Assembly (NCBI GenBank): GCA_963520725.1
Contig: CAUQSG010000006.1
Span: 1-47,311, forward strand
Reading direction: 5' to 3'
Origin: JABCPE02 sp963520725
GTDB taxonomy: Bacteria > Bacteroidota > Bacteroidia > Flavobacteriales > Weeksellaceae
DNA: 47,311 nt
In this document: in pieces, positions 7,452-15,593 of the stretch
Position numbering within the stretch: position 1 is the first letter of the stretch
How the letters are laid out: each line of letters begins with the position of its first letter
Notes under the pieces: model-generated
Databases searched by the model: none
What the model was told of the DNA's origin: nothing
Seen by the model: the letters and a program-made list of their open reading frames with translations, nothing else
Position numbers and translations under genes: made by a program

Positions 7452-10400
7452 ATGAATGTGAAATTGAAAGTTCTAACAGCTGGTGTGTTGTTCTTCACAG
7501 GACAAGCATTAGTTGCGCAAGAAGTTAAGAAGGATACTACTTCTGGAAAAGAAAAAGCAATAGATGAGGTAGTTTTGGTTGGGTATACTAGAGTAAAAAA
7601 GAATGATTATGTAGGTACAGCAGCCAAAGTGAATATGAAGTCTATTGAAAACAAAAATGTTTCAACCGTTTCACAAGCATTAGCAGGAGAATCTGCGGGG
7701 GTTAGGGTTATTAATAGCTCTGGGCAGCCTGGTAGTGAACCTACTGTTAGAATTAGAGGGTTTGGTTCTGTTAATGGAAATAGAGATCCTTTGTATGTTG
7801 TAGATGGAATGCCTTTTTCTGGTAATGTTTCATCTATTAACCCAGAGGATATTCAGGATATGGTTGTTCTTAAAGATGCAACAGCCACAGCTATTTATGG
7901 GGCTAGAGGAGCGAATGGTGTTGTTGTTATCACAACAAAATCAGGAAGAGGGGCTAAAGATTATATACAATTAGAATCTAAAGTGGGGATAAATACAAGG
8001 TTATTACCTATGTATGATGTTATTTCCTCTCCAGAAGAATTTATATCACTAGCATGGTCTGCATTATATCACCAAGGTTTGGCTAATGGTAATGCAAACC
8101 CTTCTCAATATGCAAATAATAATTTATTTGGGAATAATGGTATAGATTCTCGATATAATATGTGGAATTCGACAGGTGCGAATTTGATAGACCCTGCAAC
8201 TGGACAAGTGAGAGAAGGTGTAACTAGAAAATATACACCTGAAGATTGGGCGGAAAGAGCATTTAAAGAAGGAGTTAGAACAGAACATAATTTGAGTTTA
8301 GGTGGTGGTACTGCAAGAGCCAATTACTATGCTGGGATAGGATATTTGAAAGATGAAGGATATTCAATTAACACAGGATATGAAAGATATACAGGTAGAT
8401 TGAATGCAGGATTTAAACCTAAATCTTGGTTGTCAGGAACATTTAATTTAGGGTATGCGTATGCAAAAACTCGTAATAATGGGCAAACAGGAGACTCTAG
8501 TAATGTTTTTTGGTATACAGATAATATTCCATCAATATATCCATTGTATTTAAGAGACAATAATGGTAATTTAGTTTCTGATCCTTACTTTGGAGGTTAT
8601 CAATATGATTATGGTATAGGAAGAGGTTTTGGTGCGTTAACAAATGGTGTAGCTGATGCTGTTTATAATAAGAGAAACTCTGATAGACATGAGGTTAATG
8701 CTAACTTTTTCCTTAAAGCAGATTTATTCAAAGGGTTAAGTTTCGAAACAAGAATAGGGGGACAATATTATAATAATAGTGTAGATGATCTTAGAAACCC
8801 ATATTATGGAGGTTCTGTAGGGGTGAAAGGAGCTATATATAAGAATAAATATGAAATGTTTACATGGAATTTCTTACAAATGCTAAGGTATAGTAAGAAA
8901 TTTGGTGATCATAATATAGATGCTTTTGCAGCACACGAATCAACAAAATGGGATTATAAAGCTCTTGCTGCAGGAAAAACAGGACTTGTAACTCCTAGTA
9001 TTCCAGAACTTAATAATGCGATAACTTCAGAAGTGCCAGAATCTTATGTGAACAACTATGCATTAGAAAGTTATTTTGGTCAGGTTAATTATGATTTTAT
9101 GGGTAAATACCTTCTTTCTGCATCTATCAGAAGAGATGGTTCTTCTAGATTCTTAAGAAAGAAATGGGATGTGTTCCCTTCTGTAGGTTTAGGATGGGTT
9201 GTATCTAGAGAGAATTTCCTTAAAGATTCAAAAATTGTAAATAACCTGAAATTAAAGGCTAGTTATGGTTTCGTGGGAGACCAAGCGGGGGTAGGATATT
9301 ATCCTGGTTATAATGTTTATAATACAGGGAACTTCATGGGACAGATAGGAACACCTTTTGATAGAGGAGGATATCCTGATTTAACATGGGAAAAAGCTAA
9401 GATGTTCCAAACAGGGGTTGATTTTACATTGTTTAATAGAAGATTGGAAGGGAATGTAGATTATTATAGAAAATTAACAGATCAGTTGATATTTGATAAA
9501 AGATTACCACCATCTACAGGAAATGCAATTTTCAAAGATAATGATGGACAACTTTTAAATCAAGGACTTGAATTTAGTTTGGTTGGACATATCATTAAAA
9601 AAGATGACTTCTTCCTTGACCTAGGAATAAATGGAGAGCTTCCAAAGAGTAAACTTACTAGAATGCCTTATGACGCTTCTTTAGGTAGAAGAAAGATAAT
9701 AGATGTATCAGAAGGAGGAATAGGTAGAGCGGAAGGATATTCTATTTATGATTATTACATGGCAGAGTGGGCAGGAGTAAATTCTGCTACGGGAGCAGCG
9801 CAGTGGTATATGAACTATGTAGATACTAATAATAATGGAGTGTATGATGATGGAGTTGATACAGCAATAAAATCTTTACATGAGTATCAGACACTGAATC
9901 CAGGAGTTGCTGTAAGTGAAGCTATTACTGAATCTTTTTCTAAAGCAACAAATAGGTTTGTAGGTAAGTCAGCTATTCCAGATGTGAGAGGAGCAGTAAA
10001 CTTTAGTATAGGTTATAAAGGATTTGCTTTAGGAGCACAGATGCTTTATAGTATAGGAGGGTATGCTTATGATTCTAATTATGCTGGCTTAATGCATAAT
10101 AGTAAAGTAGGAAGTAATAACTGGCATGCAGATATACGAAACAGATGGCAGAAACCAGGGGATATCACAGATGTTCCAAGGCTTACTTCAGGTAGAACAG
10201 GAGATACAAATTACCACTCTAGATCTACAAGATTTTTGACTAAAGCAGACTATTTTATTTTGAATAACATAAACCTTAGTTATACTTTTTCTCAAGATCT
10301 TCTTAGAGATACAGGTATAACAGGTTTATCGATAACTTTATCTGCGGATAACCTTTGGTTAGCGTCAAAAAGAAAAGGATTTAATCCTTCTGTGTCTGAA

Positions 10401-10472
10401 ACAGGACAAGGAAGTGTTTATGCATATTCACCATTGACTAATTTTACAGTGGGAGTAAAAGTTAAATTTTAA
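7452..10472 (+). CDS. SusC/RagA family TonB-linked outer membrane protein
   Basis: A TonB-dependent outer-membrane transporter that pairs with the SusD lipoprotein to import a substrate. I use the ATG at 7452, which gives a signal peptide ending LVAQ; a TTG nine bases upstream is less likely. After it comes a short linker, the TonB-box-like AIDEVVLVGYT, then a plug domain (ALAGESAGVRV, RIRGFGS, PLYVVDGMP, DATATAIYGARGANGVVVITTKSG) and a long barrel ending in an aromatic residue (VGVKVKF). At 1006 residues it is full length for the group, but it lacks the N-terminal carboxypeptidase-regulatory-like domain of classical SusC. Only susD is linked; there are no glycosidases, proteases or sigma/anti-sigma genes, so the substrate is unknown. 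Arg codons are nearly all AGA, and the gene appears more AT-rich than its flanks. Confidence 0.95.
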   Translation: MNVKLKVLTAGVLFFTGQALVAQEVKKDTTSGKEKAIDEVVLVGYTRVKKNDYVGTAAKVNMKSIENKNVSTVSQALAGESAGVRVINSSGQPGSEPTVRIRGFGSVNGNRDPLYVVDGMPFSGNVSSINPEDIQDMVVLKDATATAIYGARGANGVVVITTKSGRGAKDYIQLESKVGINTRLLPMYDVISSPEEFISLAWSALYHQGLANGNANPSQYANNNLFGNNGIDSRYNMWNSTGANLIDPATGQVREGVTRKYTPEDWAERAFKEGVRTEHNLSLGGGTARANYYAGIGYLKDEGYSINTGYERYTGRLNAGFKPKSWLSGTFNLGYAYAKTRNNGQTGDSSNVFWYTDNIPSIYPLYLRDNNGNLVSDPYFGGYQYDYGIGRGFGALTNGVADAVYNKRNSDRHEVNANFFLKADLFKGLSFETRIGGQYYNNSVDDLRNPYYGGSVGVKGAIYKNKYEMFTWNFLQMLRYSKKFGDHNIDAFAAHESTKWDYKALAAGKTGLVTPSIPELNNAITSEVPESYVNNYALESYFGQVNYDFMGKYLLSASIRRDGSSRFLRKKWDVFPSVGLGWVVSRENFLKDSKIVNNLKLKASYGFVGDQAGVGYYPGYNVYNTGNFMGQIGTPFDRGGYPDLTWEKAKMFQTGVDFTLFNRRLEGNVDYYRKLTDQLIFDKRLPPSTGNAIFKDNDGQLLNQGLEFSLVGHIIKKDDFFLDLGINGELPKSKLTRMPYDASLGRRKIIDVSEGGIGRAEGYSIYDYYMAEWAGVNSATGAAQWYMNYVDTNNNGVYDDGVDTAIKSLHEYQTLNPGVAVSEAITESFSKATNRFVGKSAIPDVRGAVNFSIGYKGFALGAQMLYSIGGYAYDSNYAGLMHNSKVGSNNWHADIRNRWQKPGDITDVPRLTSGRTGDTNYHSRSTRFLTKADYFILNNINLSYTFSQDLLRDTGITGLSITLSADNLWLASKRKGFNPSVSETGQGSVYAYSPLTNFTVGVKVKF

Positions 10473-10483
10473 TTGAATAAATT

Positions 10484-11989
10484 ATGAAAAAAATAGTAGT
10501 ATTATTATCAACAATATCTTTACTAGGAGGACTTATCTCTTGTAGGGAAGAATCTTTTCTGAATACAGAACCAACAGAGACTATTTCCACTCCTTCTACA
10601 GAAGCTAAATTATATGGTGCGTATCTTATGATGGCAAAGTCAGGGACTGGGGGGACATCTCAACATAGTGATTTTGGACAAAGAGGATATGATATATTTA
10701 CAGACTTACTTTCGTCTGATATGGCAATGCCAAGAAACACTTATGGTCATTATAGAGAAATAGTGAATTTAACGGCTACTACTGATTATACGGATACATA
10801 TAATTATATGCCTTGGAGATATTATTATAGATTGATTAATGCGGTGAATGATGTTATTAAGGAGACAGGAGGGAATGGAGTTGTTCCAGCTAACCAAAAT
10901 GATAAATATCTAATGGGGCAGGCAAAAGTTTTGAGAGCGCATGCATATTTCTATCTATTGCAGCTTTATACTGCGGAATATAGTCCTTCTTCAGAGGCAA
11001 TTCCTTTGTATTTAGAGCCTAATATGCAACCTCGTCCAAAGTCTACACAAGCAGAAGTTTATTCAGCAATTATTAGTGATTTGAATGATGCTGTAACTTT
11101 ATTGGATGGCTTTAATAGACCTAATAAAGGGGTAGTTAATAAGTATGTAGCAAAAGGAATGTTGGCCTATACATATGCTGCGATGGGAGATAATGCCAAT
11201 GCTTCTACATTAGCATTAGAGGTTATGAATAGTAGTGGACATTCTATCACAACAAAAGAACAAGTAGTGAGATATCGTCACAATGGAGCTACAGAGTCAG
11301 GAGGAGGTTTTAATGATTTAAGAACAGGTAGCTGGATGTGGGGGATAGATATTACCACAAATAGTGATTTAGGATGGATAAACTGGTGGGGACAAGCTGA
11401 TGTTTATACATATGGCTATCAGTGGGCAGGAGATACTAAGTCTATAGATGAAGGTTTGTATAATTCCATAAGAACAGATGATATTAGAAAAAATCAGTTT
11501 GTGAGTATGACTGCTTCAGGAACTATATTAAGTAATATTGCAGATACTAATGCAAGGTATAGTTATATTGCAGCAAATAAGTTCTTTACGCCGGAGAGGG
11601 TTCTTCAAGGGTCTAGAAATACTACTAATGATTATTTCTATATGAGAGTAGATGAGTTCCATCTTTTGGCGGCAGAAACTCTGGCTAAGCAGGGTAACGA
11701 TGCTCAGGCAAGAACTATATTGAAAAATTATTTATCAAATAGAATTACGAATGTATCATATATTGATGGTTTGTCGGGGGCAAGTCTACAAGCTGAAATA
11801 TATAAGAATACGAGAATAGAATTTTGGGGAGAAGGGAAATCATACTTAGCTATGAAGCGTAATAGAGCTACTATTACTAGAGGAAGTAATCATTTATATC
11901 ATGCAGGAGCAAGTTTCCAGTATAATGATTCTAAATTGTCACTCAAAATTCCTCAACAAGAAGTGTTAAACAATCCTTATATTAATTAG
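10484..11989 (+). CDS. RagB/SusD family nutrient-uptake outer membrane lipoprotein
   Basis: The surface lipoprotein partner of the preceding SusC gene, 11 bases downstream in the same unit. The signal peptide ends in the lipobox LISC (Cys20). The family pattern follows: SFLNTEPTETIS, TPR-like helices (MPWRYYYRLINAVNDVI; LMGQAKVLRAHAYFYLLQLY) and a C-terminal SusD region with YFYMRVDEFHLLAAETLAKQG and TRIEFWGEGKSYLAMKR. The length of 501 residues is normal. SusD acts as the lid over the SusC channel and contacts the ligand first; specificity cannot be read from sequence alone. It is followed immediately by a strong hairpin at 12021. Confidence 0.94.
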   Translation: MKKIVVLLSTISLLGGLISCREESFLNTEPTETISTPSTEAKLYGAYLMMAKSGTGGTSQHSDFGQRGYDIFTDLLSSDMAMPRNTYGHYREIVNLTATTDYTDTYNYMPWRYYYRLINAVNDVIKETGGNGVVPANQNDKYLMGQAKVLRAHAYFYLLQLYTAEYSPSSEAIPLYLEPNMQPRPKSTQAEVYSAIISDLNDAVTLLDGFNRPNKGVVNKYVAKGMLAYTYAAMGDNANASTLALEVMNSSGHSITTKEQVVRYRHNGATESGGGFNDLRTGSWMWGIDITTNSDLGWINWWGQADVYTYGYQWAGDTKSIDEGLYNSIRTDDIRKNQFVSMTASGTILSNIADTNARYSYIAANKFFTPERVLQGSRNTTNDYFYMRVDEFHLLAAETLAKQGNDAQARTILKNYLSNRITNVSYIDGLSGASLQAEIYKNTRIEFWGEGKSYLAMKRNRATITRGSNHLYHAGASFQYNDSKLSLKIPQQEVLNNPYIN

Positions 11990-12013
11990 AAAGTTTTGTT
12001 TTCCAAAATTTAT

Positions 12014-12021
12014 TAAATTTG
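12014..12021 (+). promoter_or_regulatory. -7 promoter box of the porin gene
   Basis: TAAATTTG is an exact TANNTTTG match, 17 bases before the porin ATG. A TTTTG at 11994-11998 could be the -33 element, although a 15-base spacer is short. The predicted start of transcription falls inside the first arm of the hairpin at 12021-12047. Confidence 0.45.
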
Positions 12022-12056
12022 TACCTCATAAAAACTTTATGAGGTACATTTTTTTT
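12021..12056 (+). terminator. susCD terminator overlapping the porin start codon
   Basis: A perfect 12-bp inverted repeat, GTACCTCATAAA (12021-12032) and TTTATGAGGTAC (12036-12047), with a 3-base loop and eight T (12049-12056). This is a textbook intrinsic terminator for susC-susD. Its second arm contains the ATG (12039-12041) of the next gene. Confidence 0.75.
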
Positions 12057-13946
12057 ATATTAATATTGCTGGGAAGCCTTTTAAAGGCGCAGACAAATGA
12101 TTTGCCAGTGAGTGATTCCGTTGTGGTGGACAATGGAGAGAAGGATTCTATACAGATTTTTAGACCGACGATTGATGATTATCAGTTTTTCACGCAGTTT
12201 TCTCAGCGAAAAGCGTTTGATACTGTTTTCACTATTGGTAAATCTTATCAATTTACTCAATATAATAATAGGGATAATTTTGGGAAAATTCAGTTTGCGA
12301 ATATTGGGGAGGGATTTCAGGATTTAGTTTATAAGACCAATGCAGAGCAGGATTTAGCATTACTACCCACAAGGAAATCTTTCTTTATAATTGGAATTAA
12401 GGATATAAAATATTACGATGTGAAAAGTCCCACTACAGCATTCTATTATCATAATGGAATGAGCAGTGGCGGAACTCTGCAAACAACTTATAATCAGAAT
12501 ATTGGCAAAAGGTTTAATTTTGCGATAGAGTATATGGGGCTGCGTTCGGAGGGGCTGTATCAGAGGGAAATAGCATCTTCTAATAATACTATTTTCTCTG
12601 CGCATTATCTTTCTAAAAATTCTAAATATGAGGCATTTGCGCATTTCATTCATCAGAATATTTCTAATGAAGAGAATGGGGGGCTTGCTAATTTGGAGAA
12701 TTTCACAAGTGGAGATTCTCGGTTTAACAGCAGGAAAAACCTTACAGTGAATTTACATAATACCTACACCAGAATGGCGGTGAGGAGGTTTTATTTCAGC
12801 CATTATTTTGCACCTTTTGATGTGGAGAAATTTCCATTTAAGCTGAGCCATACGATTTTTTATCAAACCAATAAATATTTCTACACGCAGGATGGCACGG
12901 AGAACTATTATTCATCTTCGTTGATTACGGATTATCCTACCAATAATAAGAGGAAATCGACTAAATTCAGCAATACGGTGAGCTTACTTTTTGATAATGA
13001 GGTTTTTAGGGCAGAAGCAGGAGTTCGTTATCAGAATATCAGTTACAGGTCATTTTATCCTTTGATAATCAATGGAGTGCAGGAAGATTCTAAATTTCAG
13101 GAAAATCGTTTGGGATTAGTAGGAAATCTTAAAATAAAACTTTGGGATAAAATCAATCTAAATTCGGATTTGGAAATTTCTAACGGGAAAGCTTTTGGAA
13201 ATTATCTAAATTCAGAAAACTATTTGACTTTTGAGCCTATTGAGGGTTATTCCATCAGCGGGCATGTGAAATTCAAATCGGCAGCTCCATCGTTCAATTA
13301 CTTGATGAACACTTCTTTTTATCAAGATTATAATTTCAAATATTCTGATTTTAAGAACCAAAATGTTTTGGAAATAGGAGCGGATTTAAATCTCAAATGG
13401 TTTGATACTAAGTTGTTTGCGAATTATTTCAGAATAGGGCAGCTGGCGTATTTTAATTCTTCGGCGATGCCTCAGCAGAGCACTTCATCAGTGAATATAT
13501 CGCAGATAGGAGGCGAGGCTACATTTACTTATCGTAAATTTAATTTTAATGCTAAAGTATTGGTTCAGAATGTTTTAAATAATAAAGATGTGCTTCCGTT
13601 GCCAGAATTCATAGGAAGGGCGAATGTTTATTATCAATCCAAAATATTCAAAAAAGCGGCGGAAATCCAGACAGGAATCAAGGCTTATTATTTCTCAAAA
13701 TTTGCATCTCAGCAGTATTTTCCGATACTTAATGAATTTATCCTGCCTTCCACAGATTCGTATTCCATCGGCGGAAGACCGATAGTGGATGTTTATTTTA
13801 ATATGAAAGTAAAACGAATGATGATTTACGCTGAAGCACAGCATCTTAACACTACTTTCATGAAAAATCAGTCCTACGCAGCGCCGTTTTATCCAGTGAC
13901 GGATTTTAGGCTGAATTTAGGTTTGGTATGGTATTTATTCCACTAA
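12039..13946 (+). CDS. Putative porin (Porin_10 family)
   Basis: A 635-residue outer-membrane beta-barrel candidate. The signal peptide MRYIFFILILLGSLLKAQ is intact, and no other Met lies nearby, so the ATG inside the terminator hairpin must be the start. The mature protein alternates hydrophobic and polar residues, is rich in Tyr, Phe and Asn, and ends in a barrel-closing aromatic (LNLGLVWYLFH). The FYYHNGMSSGGTLQTTYNQNIGKRFNFAIEYMGLRSEG pattern near residue 135-170 (quoted in pieces: FYYHNGMSSGGTL, then FNFAIEYMGLRSEG) is typical of the Porin_10 group. Which solute passes is unknown. bshC follows 12 bases downstream, so the two are probably co-transcribed. Confidence 0.8.
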   Translation: MRYIFFILILLGSLLKAQTNDLPVSDSVVVDNGEKDSIQIFRPTIDDYQFFTQFSQRKAFDTVFTIGKSYQFTQYNNRDNFGKIQFANIGEGFQDLVYKTNAEQDLALLPTRKSFFIIGIKDIKYYDVKSPTTAFYYHNGMSSGGTLQTTYNQNIGKRFNFAIEYMGLRSEGLYQREIASSNNTIFSAHYLSKNSKYEAFAHFIHQNISNEENGGLANLENFTSGDSRFNSRKNLTVNLHNTYTRMAVRRFYFSHYFAPFDVEKFPFKLSHTIFYQTNKYFYTQDGTENYYSSSLITDYPTNNKRKSTKFSNTVSLLFDNEVFRAEAGVRYQNISYRSFYPLIINGVQEDSKFQENRLGLVGNLKIKLWDKINLNSDLEISNGKAFGNYLNSENYLTFEPIEGYSISGHVKFKSAAPSFNYLMNTSFYQDYNFKYSDFKNQNVLEIGADLNLKWFDTKLFANYFRIGQLAYFNSSAMPQQSTSSVNISQIGGEATFTYRKFNFNAKVLVQNVLNNKDVLPLPEFIGRANVYYQSKIFKKAAEIQTGIKAYYFSKFASQQYFPILNEFILPSTDSYSIGGRPIVDVYFNMKVKRMMIYAEAQHLNTTFMKNQSYAAPFYPVTDFRLNLGLVWYLFH

Positions 13947-13958
13947 AATAAAGGTAAA

Positions 13959-15536
13959 ATGAACAAAAAAGAGATATTTTTAAAAGACATATACAGTATT
14001 CCGAGCCTTATTAAGGACTTTTTCGCTGATGAGGAATATGCTTCGCATAGATTTTCTTTGGGAAATGTTCAGAAACAGGTGGAATTTAAGGAAAAAAGTT
14101 ATTCCAAAGAGCAGAGAAAAATTCTTTGTGAGGTTTTGAAAAAACAGTTAGAAAATCTGCAATTATCTGATAAACAGAAAGAAAACCTGCAAGCTCTTTC
14201 GCAGGAGAATGCTTTTACTATCGTTACGGGACATCAGCTGAACCTATTTACAGGGCCTGCGTTTTTTGTTTATAAAATTTTGCAGACGATAAAAACGACA
14301 GATTTTCTGAACCAAAATATTCAAGGGAAAAAATTCGTTCCTATATTTTGGATGGCTACGGAAGACCACGATTTTGAGGAAATAAATCATTTTAAAACTC
14401 AAAACCACATTTATAGCATCGATGGGAAATCAGGAGGAGCGGTCGGCAGAATAAAGGTTGAGAGAAACAATTTCATAGAAGAATTTGAAAAAGAATTTAA
14501 ATATAATGATTTTGGTAAGGAGCTGATATACTGGATGAAAGAAGCCTATGCAGAGGGAAAAACTTTAGCAGAAGCTACCAAAACGCTGGTGAATAAACTC
14601 TTTGCTGACCGAGGGCTGCTGATGATAGATGGAGATGACCGAGAGCTGAAAGAGCAGATGAAGGAGATTTTTGCTGATGAATTGAAAAATAATTCACTGA
14701 AAAAAGAAACGCACCAATCCGTAGAAAATCTTACGAAAAAATATGGAAAAGTGCAGGTGAATCCAAGGGAAATCAATTTGTTTTATCTTACGGAAACTCG
14801 CGATAGAATAGAATTTGACGGAGAAAAATACCATGTGGTGGATAGGGATATTTCTTTCACAGAAGCGGAAATATTAGCGGAACTGGAAAGTTATCCAGAA
14901 AAATTTAGCCCAAATGCGGTGATGCGCCCTGTTTATCAGGAGAAAATACTTCCTAATATAGCCTATATAGGTGGAAATGCAGAGGTGATGTATTGGCTGG
15001 AATTGAAAGAATATTTCCGACATGTGGAAGTTCCTTTTCCGATTTTAATTCCGAGAAATTCAATGCTTTTCTTGACTGAAAAAACAGCAAATAAAATCCA
15101 GAAAATGGGACTTGGAATAGAGGAGTTTTTCATGGATTATGCTGAGATTATTAAGGAAAAATTACTTTTTGAATCGGAACTTTTGGAGCTTCTGACAGAA
15201 AAAGAAGAAGAACTGAAAAAATCTTTTGGGCTGCTGAAAGAAAAATCTGCGCTTACAGATAAGACTTTTAGGAATTTGGTAGAAGCGGAGGAAACTCGTC
15301 AGCTGAAATCTTATAACCGAATGAAAAAGAGACTTTTGCGAGCAGAAAAAATAAAACAATACGAGAAATATATGCAGCTGAGACAGTTATATTTAGATGT
15401 TCATCCTAATGCTGTGTGGCAGGAGAGAGTGCTGAATTTCAGTGTGTTTTATGCACAGAAAGGGAAAGGATGGATAGAGGAATGCTATCAAAAAATGGAT
15501 GTGGAAAACTCGGTGCTAATTATTTCGTGCATTTAA
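13959..15536 (+). CDS. bshC: Bacillithiol biosynthesis cysteine-adding enzyme BshC
   Basis: A 525-residue cytosolic enzyme that adds cysteine to glucosaminyl-malate in the last step of bacillithiol synthesis, so the host probably uses bacillithiol as its low-molecular-weight thiol. Family motifs are the nucleotide-binding-like TGHQLNLFTGPAFFVYKI (about residues 90-107), PIFWMATEDHDFEEINHF and the later RPVYQEKILPNIAYIGG. A long coiled coil near residues 405-475 (EKEEELKKSFGLLKEK) matches the dimerisation coiled coil of BshC. The length is normal. bshA and bshB are not in this window. It probably shares the transcript of the upstream porin gene. Confidence 0.95.
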   Translation: MNKKEIFLKDIYSIPSLIKDFFADEEYASHRFSLGNVQKQVEFKEKSYSKEQRKILCEVLKKQLENLQLSDKQKENLQALSQENAFTIVTGHQLNLFTGPAFFVYKILQTIKTTDFLNQNIQGKKFVPIFWMATEDHDFEEINHFKTQNHIYSIDGKSGGAVGRIKVERNNFIEEFEKEFKYNDFGKELIYWMKEAYAEGKTLAEATKTLVNKLFADRGLLMIDGDDRELKEQMKEIFADELKNNSLKKETHQSVENLTKKYGKVQVNPREINLFYLTETRDRIEFDGEKYHVVDRDISFTEAEILAELESYPEKFSPNAVMRPVYQEKILPNIAYIGGNAEVMYWLELKEYFRHVEVPFPILIPRNSMLFLTEKTANKIQKMGLGIEEFFMDYAEIIKEKLLFESELLELLTEKEEELKKSFGLLKEKSALTDKTFRNLVEAEETRQLKSYNRMKKRLLRAEKIKQYEKYMQLRQLYLDVHPNAVWQERVLNFSVFYAQKGKGWIEECYQKMDVENSVLIISCI

Positions 15537-15547
15537 TTATAAAGATG

Positions 15548-15577
15548 TATTTTTGTGGTCTAATTGTTATATAACAA
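15548..15577 (+). promoter_or_regulatory. -7 box and 14-bp palindrome upstream of the LysM gene
   Basis: TATTTTTG at 15548-15555 is an exact -7 match, 38 bases before the ATG. Just downstream, TTGTTATATAACAA (15564-15577) is a perfect palindrome that could be an operator or a small mRNA hairpin; no regulator is known for it. Confidence 0.4.
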
Positions 15578-15593
15578 CAATACTTAAAATCAG

